Made by a program: the position numbers and the translations under genes. Positions 37,864 through 47,382 of a DNA stretch of 64,000 bases are shown in pieces; the first letter of the stretch is position 1; every line of letters begins with the position of its first letter. The notes under the pieces were generated by a model. The model was not told where the DNA came from and made no database searches. It saw only the letters and a program-made list of their open reading frames with translations. This DNA is from Pycnococcus provasolii (Eukaryota > Chlorophyta > Pseudoscourfieldiophyceae > Pseudoscourfieldiales > Pycnococcaceae): contig OW568897.1 in NCBI GenBank assembly GCA_938743325.2, forward strand, positions 310,001 through 374,000, read 5' to 3'.

Positions 37864-39501
37864 TTACACAAATGCACTTAGGCGCTCGTCGCCATCCTCC
37901 CCTGCGCCGCTCAGCGATGGCATGGGGTGGAGTGAGTCCAGCGAGACGAAGTGATCGCCAAAATGCTCCAAAGACGACCCCATCACACCAACGCCGCCGA
38001 GCAGATCGCTCATCTTCGCGTCACGTGCGGCGGCGGCAACGAGCGGCGGTGGCGGGGCCATCGCATGCGCACGCACAGCGTGCTCGTCGAAGGCGAGGAA
38101 GTCGTATCCTGAAGAGAGTGTGAGATCGGTGCAGCCAACCTCCGTCGTCGCCCACTGACTGTGGGTATCCTGTGCCACATTCAGCGCATTCCTGACGAGA
38201 TTGTCGTAACCTTGCGTACGAACAGTGGGTGTGGTTGGCTGGGTGAGCGCCGCCCCGGGAGACAGCGGCGGCGTGGGCGCCGTTGAGTGGTTCGTGGATC
38301 GAGCTAGCGGCGGCGGCGGCGGCGGGGCACCACGTGGTCGACGCATCTGCGAGGATCCTCGCCCCGGCGGTGGAGGAGGGGGGGGAGGAGGGGGAGGAGG
38401 GGGAGGAGGCGCAGTCGCATTCGACTCCACCGTAATCGTGTAGTGCGAATGGTGCCCACGGTAAAAATGCCCAGCCCCGCTATTCGACGATGCGGTCGGC
38501 CTCGGCAGCAACGTCGTCGTCGGCGGCGGTGGTGGTGGCGGTGGAAACATGAAGAGCTGCTGGTGCTGGTGCTGGTGCCGGTGCCGGTGCTGGTGCGACT
38601 GCGGGGGTGGTGGTGGCGGCGGGAGATGGTGGTGATGCTGGTGTCGCTGGTGGCGATAATGGTGCTGATGATGAGACATCATGGGAGCGGATGTCGTCGC
38701 AGTTGCTCGGTTTGCCCCACGTCCTCGGTGCATTGGCGGCGGCGGTGGCGACGTTTGCATGGCTGACGCACCGCGCTTCGATCCACGCTGCTGATGAATC
38801 TGCATCTCTGGAAGTTGCGGTGCTGCGACACCACCGCCGCTGCCAAGTTGGGCGATGCTGTCGTTGTCAGCACCGGGCGGTGCTGTCATCAACCTTTCAA
38901 GTTCGGGTAGACGATTCCCAAAGACGCGCAGGAGCTTGGGCACCGTGTTGTCAAGCGCGACGGTGATCTGTGTCGAAGTGTAGATTGCGCGCGACACGTC
39001 GTGGAGCGCGTTTGCGTCGATACAAGCCCTGACGAGCGCCGCCTTCGAGGAGGGGCTGAGTACGTTGCACTCGATCCAAGGCGCACGGCGCTCCTGCGCG
39101 TTCAGCCTCGTTCGCGTCTCCTGAGCCGCGACGAACATGCGTGGCGTCGTCGACAGCACGAGCGTAAGCCGCCTCTTCGACAGGTCGAGTGTTGAGGGGG
39201 CGTTTCGTCCTGCCGCTGCCGCCGCTGCTGCCGACGTGATGATGGCGTTCGTGTTCGCGTACAGGCGCACGCGCCACGTCGTTCCCGTTGCAGGTACGGA
39301 GTAGCACCACTCTAGGCACACGACGTTCGTCGCACCTTCGTGGCTCCTGATGACTTTGAACGTGATGTCCGTGTTGCAGTCCATGTTCGACGACGCTTCC
39401 GACGTGTCGTTCGTTAGGGTGTGCAGCGTGCGCGTTGCGTTATCGTGCGCGAGCCTGACGAGCGTCGTTCGTGCGGTCACGGGGCAGAGTGCGTGTGGTT
39501 G

Positions 39502-39534
<33 letters not shown>

Positions 39535-39777
39535 AGCATTGCGGGAGGCATGAGGAGCCGCCGTAGCTGCGTGAGAAGCCTTAGGCACTGCCGTAGCAGT
39601 CTGTGTGTGTGTCTGTGTCGTTTCACCCATATTCATCGTGAGTGAGGCGGACTCCTGCACCTCCCCAATGGGGGGAGCAACGACCCCTGGAGGAGCCCAT
39701 CCATGTGCATCACCACCACCACCACCACCGCACCCCCCAATGGTAAGAAAGGACGCACGCAGGTAGTCGTCCTTCAT
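37864..39777 (-). CDS. His-, Pro- and Ala-rich protein of unknown function
   Basis: 637 residues from the ATG at 39777, the first usable ATG. An N-terminal low-complexity part has Thr/Ala repeats. One folded-looking region (about 105-285) contains DCNTDITFKVIRSHEG, VCLEWCYSVPATGTTWRVRLY, TLDLSKRRLTLVLS and PWIECNVLSPSSKAALVRAC. Then come long low-complexity segments: a histidine-rich stretch (MMSHHQHHYRHQRHQHHHH), several runs of up to fifteen Pro, and His-Gln repeats. C-terminus has NLVRNALNVAQDTHSQWATT and FLAFDEHAVRAHAMA, which look conserved. I do not recognise it. The His tracts could bind metal or mark nuclear-speckle proteins, but this is speculative. It is convergent with the histidine kinase. 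Confidence 0.6.
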
Positions 39778-40030
39778 CAACAGCAACTGCACTGCCACTA
39801 AAACAACAACTTTGACGACAACAATGTTTTTGACGACAACTCCAACGAGCGCGTCGAGAAGGGGCACGCAGTTTGTCACGAGTCCACGGGTAGTGGGGAC
39901 GATCAGGGAGGCACTGTTCCTGGGGATACACCGTAGAACTGCATTTGGCAATCGGTTGGGGACGTAATGACGTATCTATGATCTATCCCCCCCTGTGGAG
40001 TAGTGATGATAGATAGATACGTCGTTGTAA

Positions 40031-40658
40031 TATTACGTCGGGACCCAGACCAGAATTAGTAGTTTCCATAAACATAATGTTCATGTTAGGTTTCTGGACG
40101 CCGGGGATCCCGGTCGGGTGAGAGCCGAGAAGGTGACGCAGGAGCTGGAGAAGCTCGAGAAGACGGCACCCAAGAAGGCGGCGGCCAAGTCGTCGCGAGG
40201 AAAGGAGGTGTGGACGTCGATACGGTCCGCTCTCCGTGCTGACCTGCCGCACGTCGCCGACGCTGTGGAGTCTTTGATGGCGCGCGACGCGGGCGGCGCG
40301 GTGCCTGTGCGCATACAGATTAACATCTACGGCGAAGATGGGATCTCGACAGTGTTGTGCTCAATTGCCTCAACTGCCTCAACCGCAAACTGTGTCAGGG
40401 GTTTGCCGTTGCACATTGACCCAATCAAGAAGTGGGAGCGGACGCTGTGCTGGAGCGTTGGCGCTCGCGCAACATTTGCATTTGGCGGGAAGCGTGGGAT
40501 GTCTAGGATGGGGCGCTTGTTGGGTTGGGACTATGAGTTTCTTTCAGAAAGTGTATCGCGTGCTCAAGCGCGCTGCTGAACTTGATGTGCAAGGTGCCGA
40601 AGCGGCGAAGAAGCGCATCAAAATGAGCCTGAACGACATCAAGGAGAATATGTACTAG
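40031..40658 (+). CDS. Small gene with unresolved exon structure
   Basis: Good codon usage from about 40090 to 40350 encodes LEKLEKTAPKKAAAKSSRG, VWTSIRSALRADLPHVAD and VRIQINIYGEDG, with no ATG in frame after the upstream stop (40028). A second coding-looking block in another frame, KVYRVLKRAAELDVQG to NDIKENMY, runs from 40548 to the stop at 40656-40658, directly after a strong acceptor (TTTCTTTCAG). The simplest reading is a spliced gene: an intron ending at 40547 (donor unclear, perhaps GTGTTG at 40352) and a 5' exon joined at the TTAG before 40090. The product would be a small basic helical protein. Family not recognised. Confidence 0.4.
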
Positions 40659-40766
40659 TTAGTAGAGTCAAATAGTATGTAAGTATGTACAGTAGTTTAC
40701 ACATATAATAGGTACAAGATTTCCACAAGTAGTCGATTGTTGGAGCTCACTTGGCCACGTGCGCAG

Positions 40767-42086
40767 TCACGCACTGATCACTCCACAAATCATTAAGCCA
40801 ACGAGGCAAAATGCCGCCTGGACTGCCCAGAATCCCAAGACGACGCGAATTTCACGCTCCTGACGTGTGAGGGGCGGTGTGCGCTGCTCCTCCTGCTCCA
40901 GCTGCAATTCGAAGTGGTGATGCAGTGGTGCCATGCGAAACAAACGCGCGCCTCCCGTACGCTTGAAGTACGCAACTTGAAGGATCACGGAGAGAGACTC
41001 GATCGCATACACGCCGCAAAACATGGCGGCGACGACGACGGGAATGCCACCCAAGGCAATCGCCGCACCAACGACGAATCCAAGTGGCAACGAGCCAGTA
41101 TCACCCATGAACACGCGAGCGGGACTGCGATTCACGGACGCGACGAAGCCAAGCGAAACGCCCGCCATCGACGCGCACACCGTCGCAACGCCAGGAAAGG
41201 ATGACGCAAGACATGCAGCCACCGCCGCGAGGCTCAGCGCGCTCACGCCGCCATTCAGGCCGTCAAGGCCATCTGTGAGGTTCGCACCATTCGTCGTGGC
41301 GACGGCGACAAAAACACCAAAGAAGAGGCGAGCGACGCCCGTGAGAGCAGGCGCGTCGACGTGCGGCACGAAGTACCACGGAAAGCCGGTGTGAGGAAGC
41401 AGTAATAGCGCCGCGGCGATCGCCTCGAGGGCGAGACGAACGCGAGCGGGAAGGCCTCCGTACGAAGAGCGGTTGAGCAGTTTTCTGAGATCGTCAAGCA
41501 GGCCGACGCAAGCAACGGCGAGAGCCGCGGCGGCAAGCTGAGCAACCTGCACTTGGTGCTGTTGCTGCGCCGTAGCCAATGCAACGACGGAGGCGCAAGG
41601 AACGAATAGGATTCCTCCCGCCGTCGGTGTGGGTGGCTTTTGCTTGTGTGACTGAGGTCCATCAGAGCGTATGGGCTGCTGTGCCTGCTTGAGACGCCGG
41701 AGCATGTTCGTGACGACGACCGACGTGGCGACGGAAGTGGCGAACGCAATCCCGAACGCAGGAAGCAAACTCCTCGCTCCCGCCGCGACGATGCCTGCGG
41801 TTGTAAGAGTCAACGCGACAAGTGCGACCAACATCGGTGCCGTGACGTGCGCATCGCTGGCTTGACTGGCCTTTGCCGCGGTGCACGCTACGACGTTGAT
41901 CGGCCGTGTCGCGCCGTTAAGGCTGCTCGTTCTTCTTCTTGAGACGGTGTGTGCTCCAGAGAGTAAGCGTCCATGGTTTGGGCGCAAGTTCACCGAAGCG
42001 CGAGCGCAAGGACGATTTTGTTTGGTAGAGCAGGTTATTGCAACATGTTTTGACAGCAGTGTTGGTTTGCTTACGCTCACACGCAT
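40767..42086 (-). CDS. MRAY: MraY, phospho-N-acetylmuramoyl-pentapeptide transferase, plastid-type
   Basis: Transfers phospho-MurNAc-pentapeptide to undecaprenyl phosphate, making lipid I for peptidoglycan. 439 residues from the ATG at 42086 (codons upstream lack an ATG). The first 75 residues are a basic Ser/Ala/Arg transit peptide. About ten helices follow. Signatures: GPQSHKQKPPTPTAGG (143-158, bacterial GPxxHxxKxGTPTMGG), Asp198-Asp199 in GLLDDLRK, ANLTDGLDGLNGG (Asp272, Asp275), FMGDTGSLPLG (Asp329), and the MraY-specific APLHHHFE (386-393), which separates it from WecA and plant GPT. The Asp pair and Asp275 match the catalytic aspartates of bacterial MraY. In plants and some algae this enzyme acts in chloroplast peptidoglycan synthesis. 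The gene is intronless with plastid-type targeting, so it is not contamination. Confidence 0.92.
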   Translation of the reverse strand: MRVSVSKPTLLSKHVAITCSTKQNRPCARASVNLRPNHGRLLSGAHTVSRRRTSSLNGATRPINVVACTAAKASQASDAHVTAPMLVALVALTLTTAGIVAAGARSLLPAFGIAFATSVATSVVVTNMLRRLKQAQQPIRSDGPQSHKQKPPTPTAGGILFVPCASVVALATAQQQHQVQVAQLAAAALAVACVGLLDDLRKLLNRSSYGGLPARVRLALEAIAAALLLLPHTGFPWYFVPHVDAPALTGVARLFFGVFVAVATTNGANLTDGLDGLNGGVSALSLAAVAACLASSFPGVATVCASMAGVSLGFVASVNRSPARVFMGDTGSLPLGFVVGAAIALGGIPVVVAAMFCGVYAIESLSVILQVAYFKRTGGARLFRMAPLHHHFELQLEQEEQRTPPLTRQEREIRVVLGFWAVQAAFCLVGLMICGVISA

Positions 42087-42200
42087 CGCCGGAGCGTCGG
42101 CGGATGCGCAGTTTATTGCGCGCGCAGAACAGAACGTCAAAGTTGAAGGTGGGGAAAGCAGGAGGTGTGCGAGACTGCGACCATTTCCATGGTTGTTTTC

Positions 42201-42259
42201 CTAACCCTAACCCTAATGCGCTAACCCTAACCCTAACCCTAATGCTAATGCGCTAACCC
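42201..42259 (-). repeat. CCCTAA arrays in MraY/CS-domain promoter
   Basis: CTAACCCTAACCCTAA, then GCGCTAACCCTAACCC with further units and two TGCGCTAACCC edges, inside the 241 bp between the two divergent start codons. Confidence 0.92.
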
Positions 42260-42327
42260 CTTCCTCCTTCCTCCTTCTCTCTCGAATCTTCTTGGACGAC
42301 ATTTATTTAGTGAAGGTCGTTTCCGGC

Positions 42328-43287
42328 ATGGCGAAGTCGTCATTGTCGTCGTCGAAGCGTGTTCGTCGCATTTCAGTTCTCCCGCTTCCCTTGGGACTGC
42401 AGGCGTTCGACAACGACGACCTCTTTGCGCGTCGCTCATTATTGGGAGCAGCCGTAACTTGTTGTCACGACAACCCAACGTCTTCCGGAGTCTCCACACC
42501 GTTCGGATCGGAACTGTCAGCGGCATCAGGCGCACTCACGATTGCGTACGCGTCGCGACGTAAGCTGGAGGTCGCGGCGGAACGCGTGGAAATGCCACCG
42601 CCGCCGCCGAAACCACACATGCACCACGAAAGGTCCGCCGATGTCAAGTTTCAAAGCGGATTGGCGAGCGTCGCCGTGCGTCCGGCGTGGAACGTGTACG
42701 CCTCCATGACGCCGATCGACGTCGCCGTCGACCTCAGGAGCAAACTCGCACGCAAACGACGCTTCACAGAGAAAAAACAAGTGCGAAGCTTCGATACCAC
42801 GGTGGACTGCTACTACTGGGAAGACGGAAAGTCGCGCGACGATACCAGGGAGCACATTCTTCTCTACGTACCTATGCGCGGAGAGCCAAACTTAGCAAAA
42901 GAACACGTCACCGTCACGTTCGGGGAACGGTCCGTCGCGCTCGTCGTTGCGGTGCCGCAGCAGGGAGGCAAAGATGGGGAGGCGCACGTGCACACCTACC
43001 GCCTCAAGCTCGAGCCGCTCAGCCACGCCATCGACGCGAGCAAGAGCAAGTTCTCTGTACGCGCCGCGACGCGTACCATTGTCGTGCGTATGAAAAAGTC
43101 AGCCGCGGACCTCGAGTTGCCTGAGCACAGGAAGTGGTACGGCCTCACGCCGAGCAGTGCGGTACCACCGCCTACACACCTTGGTGTGAAGGGCAGAGGA
43201 GGTCCTGATCGTGTCGGCGTTGCTCGCGAGCTCGAGAATACCGACAACATTCGACAAGGGCCAGGAAGACACCAACGCTTCAGTTAG
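42328..43287 (+). CDS. CS-domain protein, CacyBP/SGT1-like
   Basis: 319 residues from the ATG at 42328. The N-terminal 130 residues are not recognised. A CS (p23-like) beta-sandwich lies at about 150-250: ILLYVPMRGEPNLAKEHVTV, TFGERSVALVVAV, YRLKLEPLSHAIDASKSKF and TRTIVVRMKKSA. Order and spacing resemble the CS domain of CacyBP (VHFTERSFDLLV, then SYSMIVNNLLKPIS and VLILCRKK). CS proteins bind HSP90 or ubiquitin-ligase components, and an HSP90 co-chaperone (CDC37) lies at 53 kb, though no link is implied. The HRKWYGLT motif follows the domain and the tail is disordered. Assignment to the CS fold is good; the exact family is uncertain. Confidence 0.7.
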   Translation: MAKSSLSSSKRVRRISVLPLPLGLQAFDNDDLFARRSLLGAAVTCCHDNPTSSGVSTPFGSELSAASGALTIAYASRRKLEVAAERVEMPPPPPKPHMHHERSADVKFQSGLASVAVRPAWNVYASMTPIDVAVDLRSKLARKRRFTEKKQVRSFDTTVDCYYWEDGKSRDDTREHILLYVPMRGEPNLAKEHVTVTFGERSVALVVAVPQQGGKDGEAHVHTYRLKLEPLSHAIDASKSKFSVRAATRTIVVRMKKSAADLELPEHRKWYGLTPSSAVPPPTHLGVKGRGGPDRVGVARELENTDNIRQGPGRHQRFS

Positions 43288-43368
43288 CCTGAGGTGCGGA
43301 GCGGCAATTTTTTTGTCAATTTTGTAATTTACATCTTTCGTTGTATTCACATACATACTTACTGTAAG

Positions 43369-44034
43369 TTAGTTGGTTGCATCTGGTTTATGTGGGAGGT
43401 GCTCAAGTCCGTCTTTGAGCATGTTCGGCAAGTTGTGTCTGTTGGCGTGCAGAAGTTGGCAGATGAACTTCGGGTGTTTGTCGACGAGGCACTGCATGGC
43501 GACTGCCCATAACATGGGCGGTAAGGTTGCGTGCGCAATGACGTGTGTCCACCCCAGAGGCGACAATCTCAGCGCGGCACGTTGTTGGTACGCCCCTGCG
43601 ACGTGCACGACCCCTCCCGTGACCATGGTAGCGAATCCACCCAGAGCAAGGAGCAGTCCTCCGACGGGTGGCACGTTTGAGTTTTTTTCTCGAAATTGCA
43701 CGAGTGCGAATCCAACGGCACTTAACGATAAGCCGTTACGCAGCCAGTTGAGTTGGTTCGCTTCGAGTGCATAGAATTTGCTCCAGCTCGCTTGTTGCAT
43801 ATCTTTCAGTTTCAGCACATCTTTGGAAGCTGCTGCCTCTGCAGTCGATGATGACGACGACGACAAAAGTCGCGTGAATGCGAATCTGCTCCCGAAGTTT
43901 CTAGAAGAACTTATGACCACCACTTCTTCAATGGGACACTGGGAGAGATGAACAAACGCCGCTTTGTTTGCTGGAGACCGACATCTTATACTTAAGGGTA
44001 CGACGAGAGCCATGAAGGACGACGACATCGACAT
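43369..44034 (-). CDS. DUF202-like small membrane protein, probably organellar
   Basis: 221 residues from the ATG at 44034 (other ATGs at 44028 and 44013 are possible). N-terminal 75 residues are Ser/Arg/Ala-rich, fitting a mitochondrial or plastid presequence. The core LEANQLNWLRNGLSLSAVGFALVQF (two adjoining motifs, ANQLNWLRNGL and SAVGFALVQF) resembles DUF202/YidH proteins (ERTFLAWIRTSLALIAAGIAL). Further helices are GGLLLALGGFATMVTGGVVH and THVIAHATLPPMLWAVAM. The C-terminal 40 residues are His/Lys-rich and soluble. Function unknown. It is divergent from the next gene with CCCTAA repeats between. Confidence 0.65.
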   Translation of the reverse strand: MSMSSSFMALVVPLSIRCRSPANKAAFVHLSQCPIEEVVVISSSRNFGSRFAFTRLLSSSSSSTAEAAASKDVLKLKDMQQASWSKFYALEANQLNWLRNGLSLSAVGFALVQFREKNSNVPPVGGLLLALGGFATMVTGGVVHVAGAYQQRAALRLSPLGWTHVIAHATLPPMLWAVAMQCLVDKHPKFICQLLHANRHNLPNMLKDGLEHLPHKPDATN

Positions 44035-44115
44035 GTAGAGAATTGGAACACTCGCAAAGAAGAATGACGCGACGTGGAATTCAACCAAGGGAACCACAAA
44101 CAGCCCAGGGGAGCG

Positions 44116-44142
44116 CTAACCCTAACCCTAATACCCTAACCG
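44116..44142 (-). repeat. CCCTAA units in head-to-head promoter
   Basis: GCTAACCCTAACCCTAATACCCTAAC (about four units, one imperfect; only the unit pattern matters) lies 118 bp before the ATG at 44260. Confidence 0.88.
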
Positions 44143-44259
44143 TAAACTTTACGCGACGTTACAAACGGTAAAATTACAACTCAAGCTTTGCCCGTTAAGG
44201 CCGGCTGTTGGTAACATTAATGGGCCACACTGGTAACACGTTCTCGTGTTCCCTTTGGT

Positions 44260-47200
44260 ATGTCGTCTCCGCCGCCGCCGCCACCGCTCCCACCTTCGTA
44301 CTCACAACATTTCTTCACTCCTCACTATCACAGCAACGTTAATATCGCAGCCCCGGTTCACTACGGTGGTGCTGCGCCTGTTGTTGCTTCACCCCAACCT
44401 GCGCCTAATAACCCCGGTGTGTTACGCACACCACCACCACCTTCGTCGTCGTCTCGGGTCGTGGGCATGTCGCCGTCGGAGTTCGAAACCGCGCTCGACG
44501 CCGCGCGTCTCGTCAACAGGCCGTTCGCGTCGCCAGTCTCGCGCACGACGCCGACGTTTGCGCAGCATACGGACGCCGTGCTCGCACAAGTGCACGCGAG
44601 AACGCAAAACGCGCTCGTGAACGGAAACGCAAGGTACGGGTCGCCACCTGCTCATGCTCATGCTCATGCCGTGTCGTCGCCACCCAGAGGCGGGGGCGCG
44701 AAGTGGACAGCAGCCGCACTAGGAGTGTCTTCGCCAACGCCTGCACCGGCAAGCTTGGTGTTGCCGACCATGTCGCCAAGACCGAGAACGCCGCCGCCGC
44801 CGCCGAGGCAGGCTCTTGTAGATGCCGCCGACGGTGTGGCCATGGGAGACGACCAAACTGCAGGCGGATGGGGGGTTCTCAGAGCCGCCGCGAACCTTGC
44901 ACGAACCGCAAGTGGGCAGAAGAGGAGTCAGCAGCAACCAGACGTGTACCTCAGCAATCCTGTCGCAGACGTCTCTTCTCCGCCAATGTCGACGCAGTCG
45001 CCTCGAGCGGGAGCGAGCCTGTGGGGCGGGGTGCTGCCTGAAATGGTTGTGCAGCTACAGGGGGGTGAAAAGTCGTGGCCGTCGCCAAAGGCCGCGCTCG
45101 CCGCCGCAGCAGCAGCGAGAGACGAGGACGCCGCGTCGTCGCCAAGCGAGAAGAAGGATGCCGCGATGAAGGCTGCTGCCGAAGCCGCTGCCATCGAGCA
45201 GAAGGCGGAGACGGCACGAGCCGCGTTCAACACGATTCCCGACCACCCGCTCGCACCGAAGCTGCTGGAGCTCGCGTACGACGTCTTCCAGGGCGCGGAC
45301 ACCGCTGGTGTCGGCGCGCTCGGACCCGCGGACCTCGACACATCCTTGGGCGCCGTGTGGGGCGCTCCGGAAAACACAAAGTACTCCGACACGCGCGCAC
45401 TGGCCGTGCGCACTTCGCTCGCCGCCGCGCTCGCGGCGCAGGCACGCGTCGCGACGGCGCCAGGGAAAAAACCGCCACTGCTCACCGCGGAAGGATTTGT
45501 AGCATACGTCATTCGGACCGGCGTTCCTAGCCCGCACACGCTGCAGAGCCTCGTGAGCGGCCTCGAGGAGACGGCGGAAGTGATGCACGCAAAGCCGAAT
45601 GCGTACGTGGACATCATGGGAGGCGTCGTTCCCGCAATCCTCCACACGCTCACCGCACTGCTCTCCGCAACAATACTGCTCTACTTTGTCGCCGAGAGCT
45701 TGTACAAGAAACCGGCGGACTGGGACTCCGCAAGCCCGCTGTGGCCCCACTACAACGACGAAGACTGCGGTAAAAAGCGCCGCGCGGTGGACCTCGTGAG
45801 GTCGACGAACGCGATGTACGGCTTTGATGCGGTTTATCTGTACCCTAGCTTGGTATTCCCGCTCACGCTCGTGGCGATTGTTTTGCACGCGGCGCTGGCT
45901 CGACGCGCGCACGCGACGGACGAGCTCGATGGGCAGAAGAACGAGATGTTCCCTCGAGCGTACCAGCTTTGTGCGCATCCTCAGCGTCGTAAGTCGGGCG
46001 ACACAATGCGCTCTGCCGCGTGGTTCCTCGCCGTGGCGTCGGTGGCGCTCGTACCACTGGCGATCAACATCGTGCTGTTCGTGACGTCGGAATTCTCGCA
46101 CGACGCGCGAACTATTTCACTATTCACGTGCCTGACATGTGTGTGCTCCCTGTCGCTCGCATTCCGCGCCGCACTGGGATGCTTCACGCCGTCTCTTGAT
46201 GCCGTTTGGGCGGCTCGGCGTGACATCGGCGCCCTGCGCGTTTCGCCCATTAACGTTCCGAGCCGGGCAAAGGAATTCTCGAACGCCGGCACGCTTTGGG
46301 ACGCAATCGTCGAGCAGGCGACGCCAAAGAATTTCGGCAGATGGAACCTCGTGCGATCGACGCTGGCGCCGCTAGCTCTCGCACTCGGTCCGGCGTTCTC
46401 CGGCATGGTTGACCATCGCATGTGCTTTGGGTACGAAGCGCTCGACTGGGGCGTCATCTTCCCGATGACATTCTTCCCCGTTCTGTTTTGCTCGCTTGCC
46501 ATCAGCCTCGAGATTCGCAGCCTCGAGGCTGCGCACAATGCGCGCCACAAGGCGGTGTCCATTGTCGGGTGCCTTCTGAACAACCGCGAGAGCGCGAACG
46601 AGGCGCTGCCGCACGTCGCACTGTTAAGAAGTCAGGGAAATCTCCGAGCTTGGCTCGCTCTGCGAGATGCCATCGTGCGGCACTTCCTGAAGGGCGACTA
46701 CGCGAACGTTGGCAAGAATGGAGGTGGCACTGGCCTGAGTGTCGCTCTACTTGCGCACCTCGTGCTCGGCGGTGCCGCTCTGCTGTGCGCAATGCTCGAT
46801 CACGGCTACGCGCGCCGCGTCGTATTTTATTTCTGCTGGGTTGGAGCCATTGGCACGCGTGGACCTGTACTTCGATCTCTCGAGGCTCTGACGAGGACAT
46901 ACGAGACGCAGCTTGCGCACCACAAAACGCTCCGTGCGGAGGCGTTGCGGCTCGGCCTCGCGTCTCTCAAGCCAACTGCAACGGAGAGGACGCGCGAAAT
47001 CAGTCTGATGGGCAGCAGTGCAAGCCGCAACGCTCCCGCATGGAGCCTCGGTAATGCGGTGAGCCGCGACGTGGCTGAGATGAGCCTCGGCTTGTCGCGC
47101 CTCTTCGACGTTCTGAATGCCGCCGTGGAGACGTGCGCGGCGACGGACGGAATCGGCCCGATTGTGCTCGGCGTGCCCGTGAACCGCGTGAGTTTTGCCA

Positions 47201-47271
47201 TCTGGCTGTTCGTCAGCTGGGGTTTGCTTTTGTCGAGCATCGCCATGGCTGGCGTGAACTGGTTTAGCTGA
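44260..47271 (+). CDS. Large multipass membrane protein with disordered N-terminus, unknown
   Basis: 1003 residues, intronless. The first 300 or so are Pro/Ala/Ser-rich. A region at about 325-430 looks like a degenerate EF-hand pair (LAYDVFQGADTAGVGALGP; TAEGFVAYVIRTG). Then at least eight hydrophobic segments: AILHTLTALLSATILLYFV, YLYPSLVFPLTLVAIVLHA, AAWFLAVASVALVPLAINI, LFTCLTCVCSLSLAF, VIFPMTFFPVLFCSLAIS, VALLAHLVLGGAALLCAML, and a final AIWLFVSWGLLLSSIAMAG that ends the protein. A charged loop with LEIRSLEAAHNARHKAV lies between. I know no family with this arrangement. Plasma- or endomembrane location is inferred. Confidence 0.72.
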   Translation: MSSPPPPPPLPPSYSQHFFTPHYHSNVNIAAPVHYGGAAPVVASPQPAPNNPGVLRTPPPPSSSSRVVGMSPSEFETALDAARLVNRPFASPVSRTTPTFAQHTDAVLAQVHARTQNALVNGNARYGSPPAHAHAHAVSSPPRGGGAKWTAAALGVSSPTPAPASLVLPTMSPRPRTPPPPPRQALVDAADGVAMGDDQTAGGWGVLRAAANLARTASGQKRSQQQPDVYLSNPVADVSSPPMSTQSPRAGASLWGGVLPEMVVQLQGGEKSWPSPKAALAAAAAARDEDAASSPSEKKDAAMKAAAEAAAIEQKAETARAAFNTIPDHPLAPKLLELAYDVFQGADTAGVGALGPADLDTSLGAVWGAPENTKYSDTRALAVRTSLAAALAAQARVATAPGKKPPLLTAEGFVAYVIRTGVPSPHTLQSLVSGLEETAEVMHAKPNAYVDIMGGVVPAILHTLTALLSATILLYFVAESLYKKPADWDSASPLWPHYNDEDCGKKRRAVDLVRSTNAMYGFDAVYLYPSLVFPLTLVAIVLHAALARRAHATDELDGQKNEMFPRAYQLCAHPQRRKSGDTMRSAAWFLAVASVALVPLAINIVLFVTSEFSHDARTISLFTCLTCVCSLSLAFRAALGCFTPSLDAVWAARRDIGALRVSPINVPSRAKEFSNAGTLWDAIVEQATPKNFGRWNLVRSTLAPLALALGPAFSGMVDHRMCFGYEALDWGVIFPMTFFPVLFCSLAISLEIRSLEAAHNARHKAVSIVGCLLNNRESANEALPHVALLRSQGNLRAWLALRDAIVRHFLKGDYANVGKNGGGTGLSVALLAHLVLGGAALLCAMLDHGYARRVVFYFCWVGAIGTRGPVLRSLEALTRTYETQLAHHKTLRAEALRLGLASLKPTATERTREISLMGSSASRNAPAWSLGNAVSRDVAEMSLGLSRLFDVLNAAVETCAATDGIGPIVLGVPVNRVSFAIWLFVSWGLLLSSIAMAGVNWFS

Positions 47272-47382
47272 GCATAGAAGTCTACGATAGATAGATGGAT
47301 ACATACACGAGGACAAAGTGAGAATGAGTAGTAGTAAGTAATACTTTTGTGTTTTTGCAATTAGGTTAGCTACAACGTCACG

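Noticed and set aside
39778-39951. N-terminal hydrophobic extension (VVVKNIVVVKVVV) on the His/Pro-rich protein
   Set aside because: No ATG begins it; it is likely leader sequence translated in frame.
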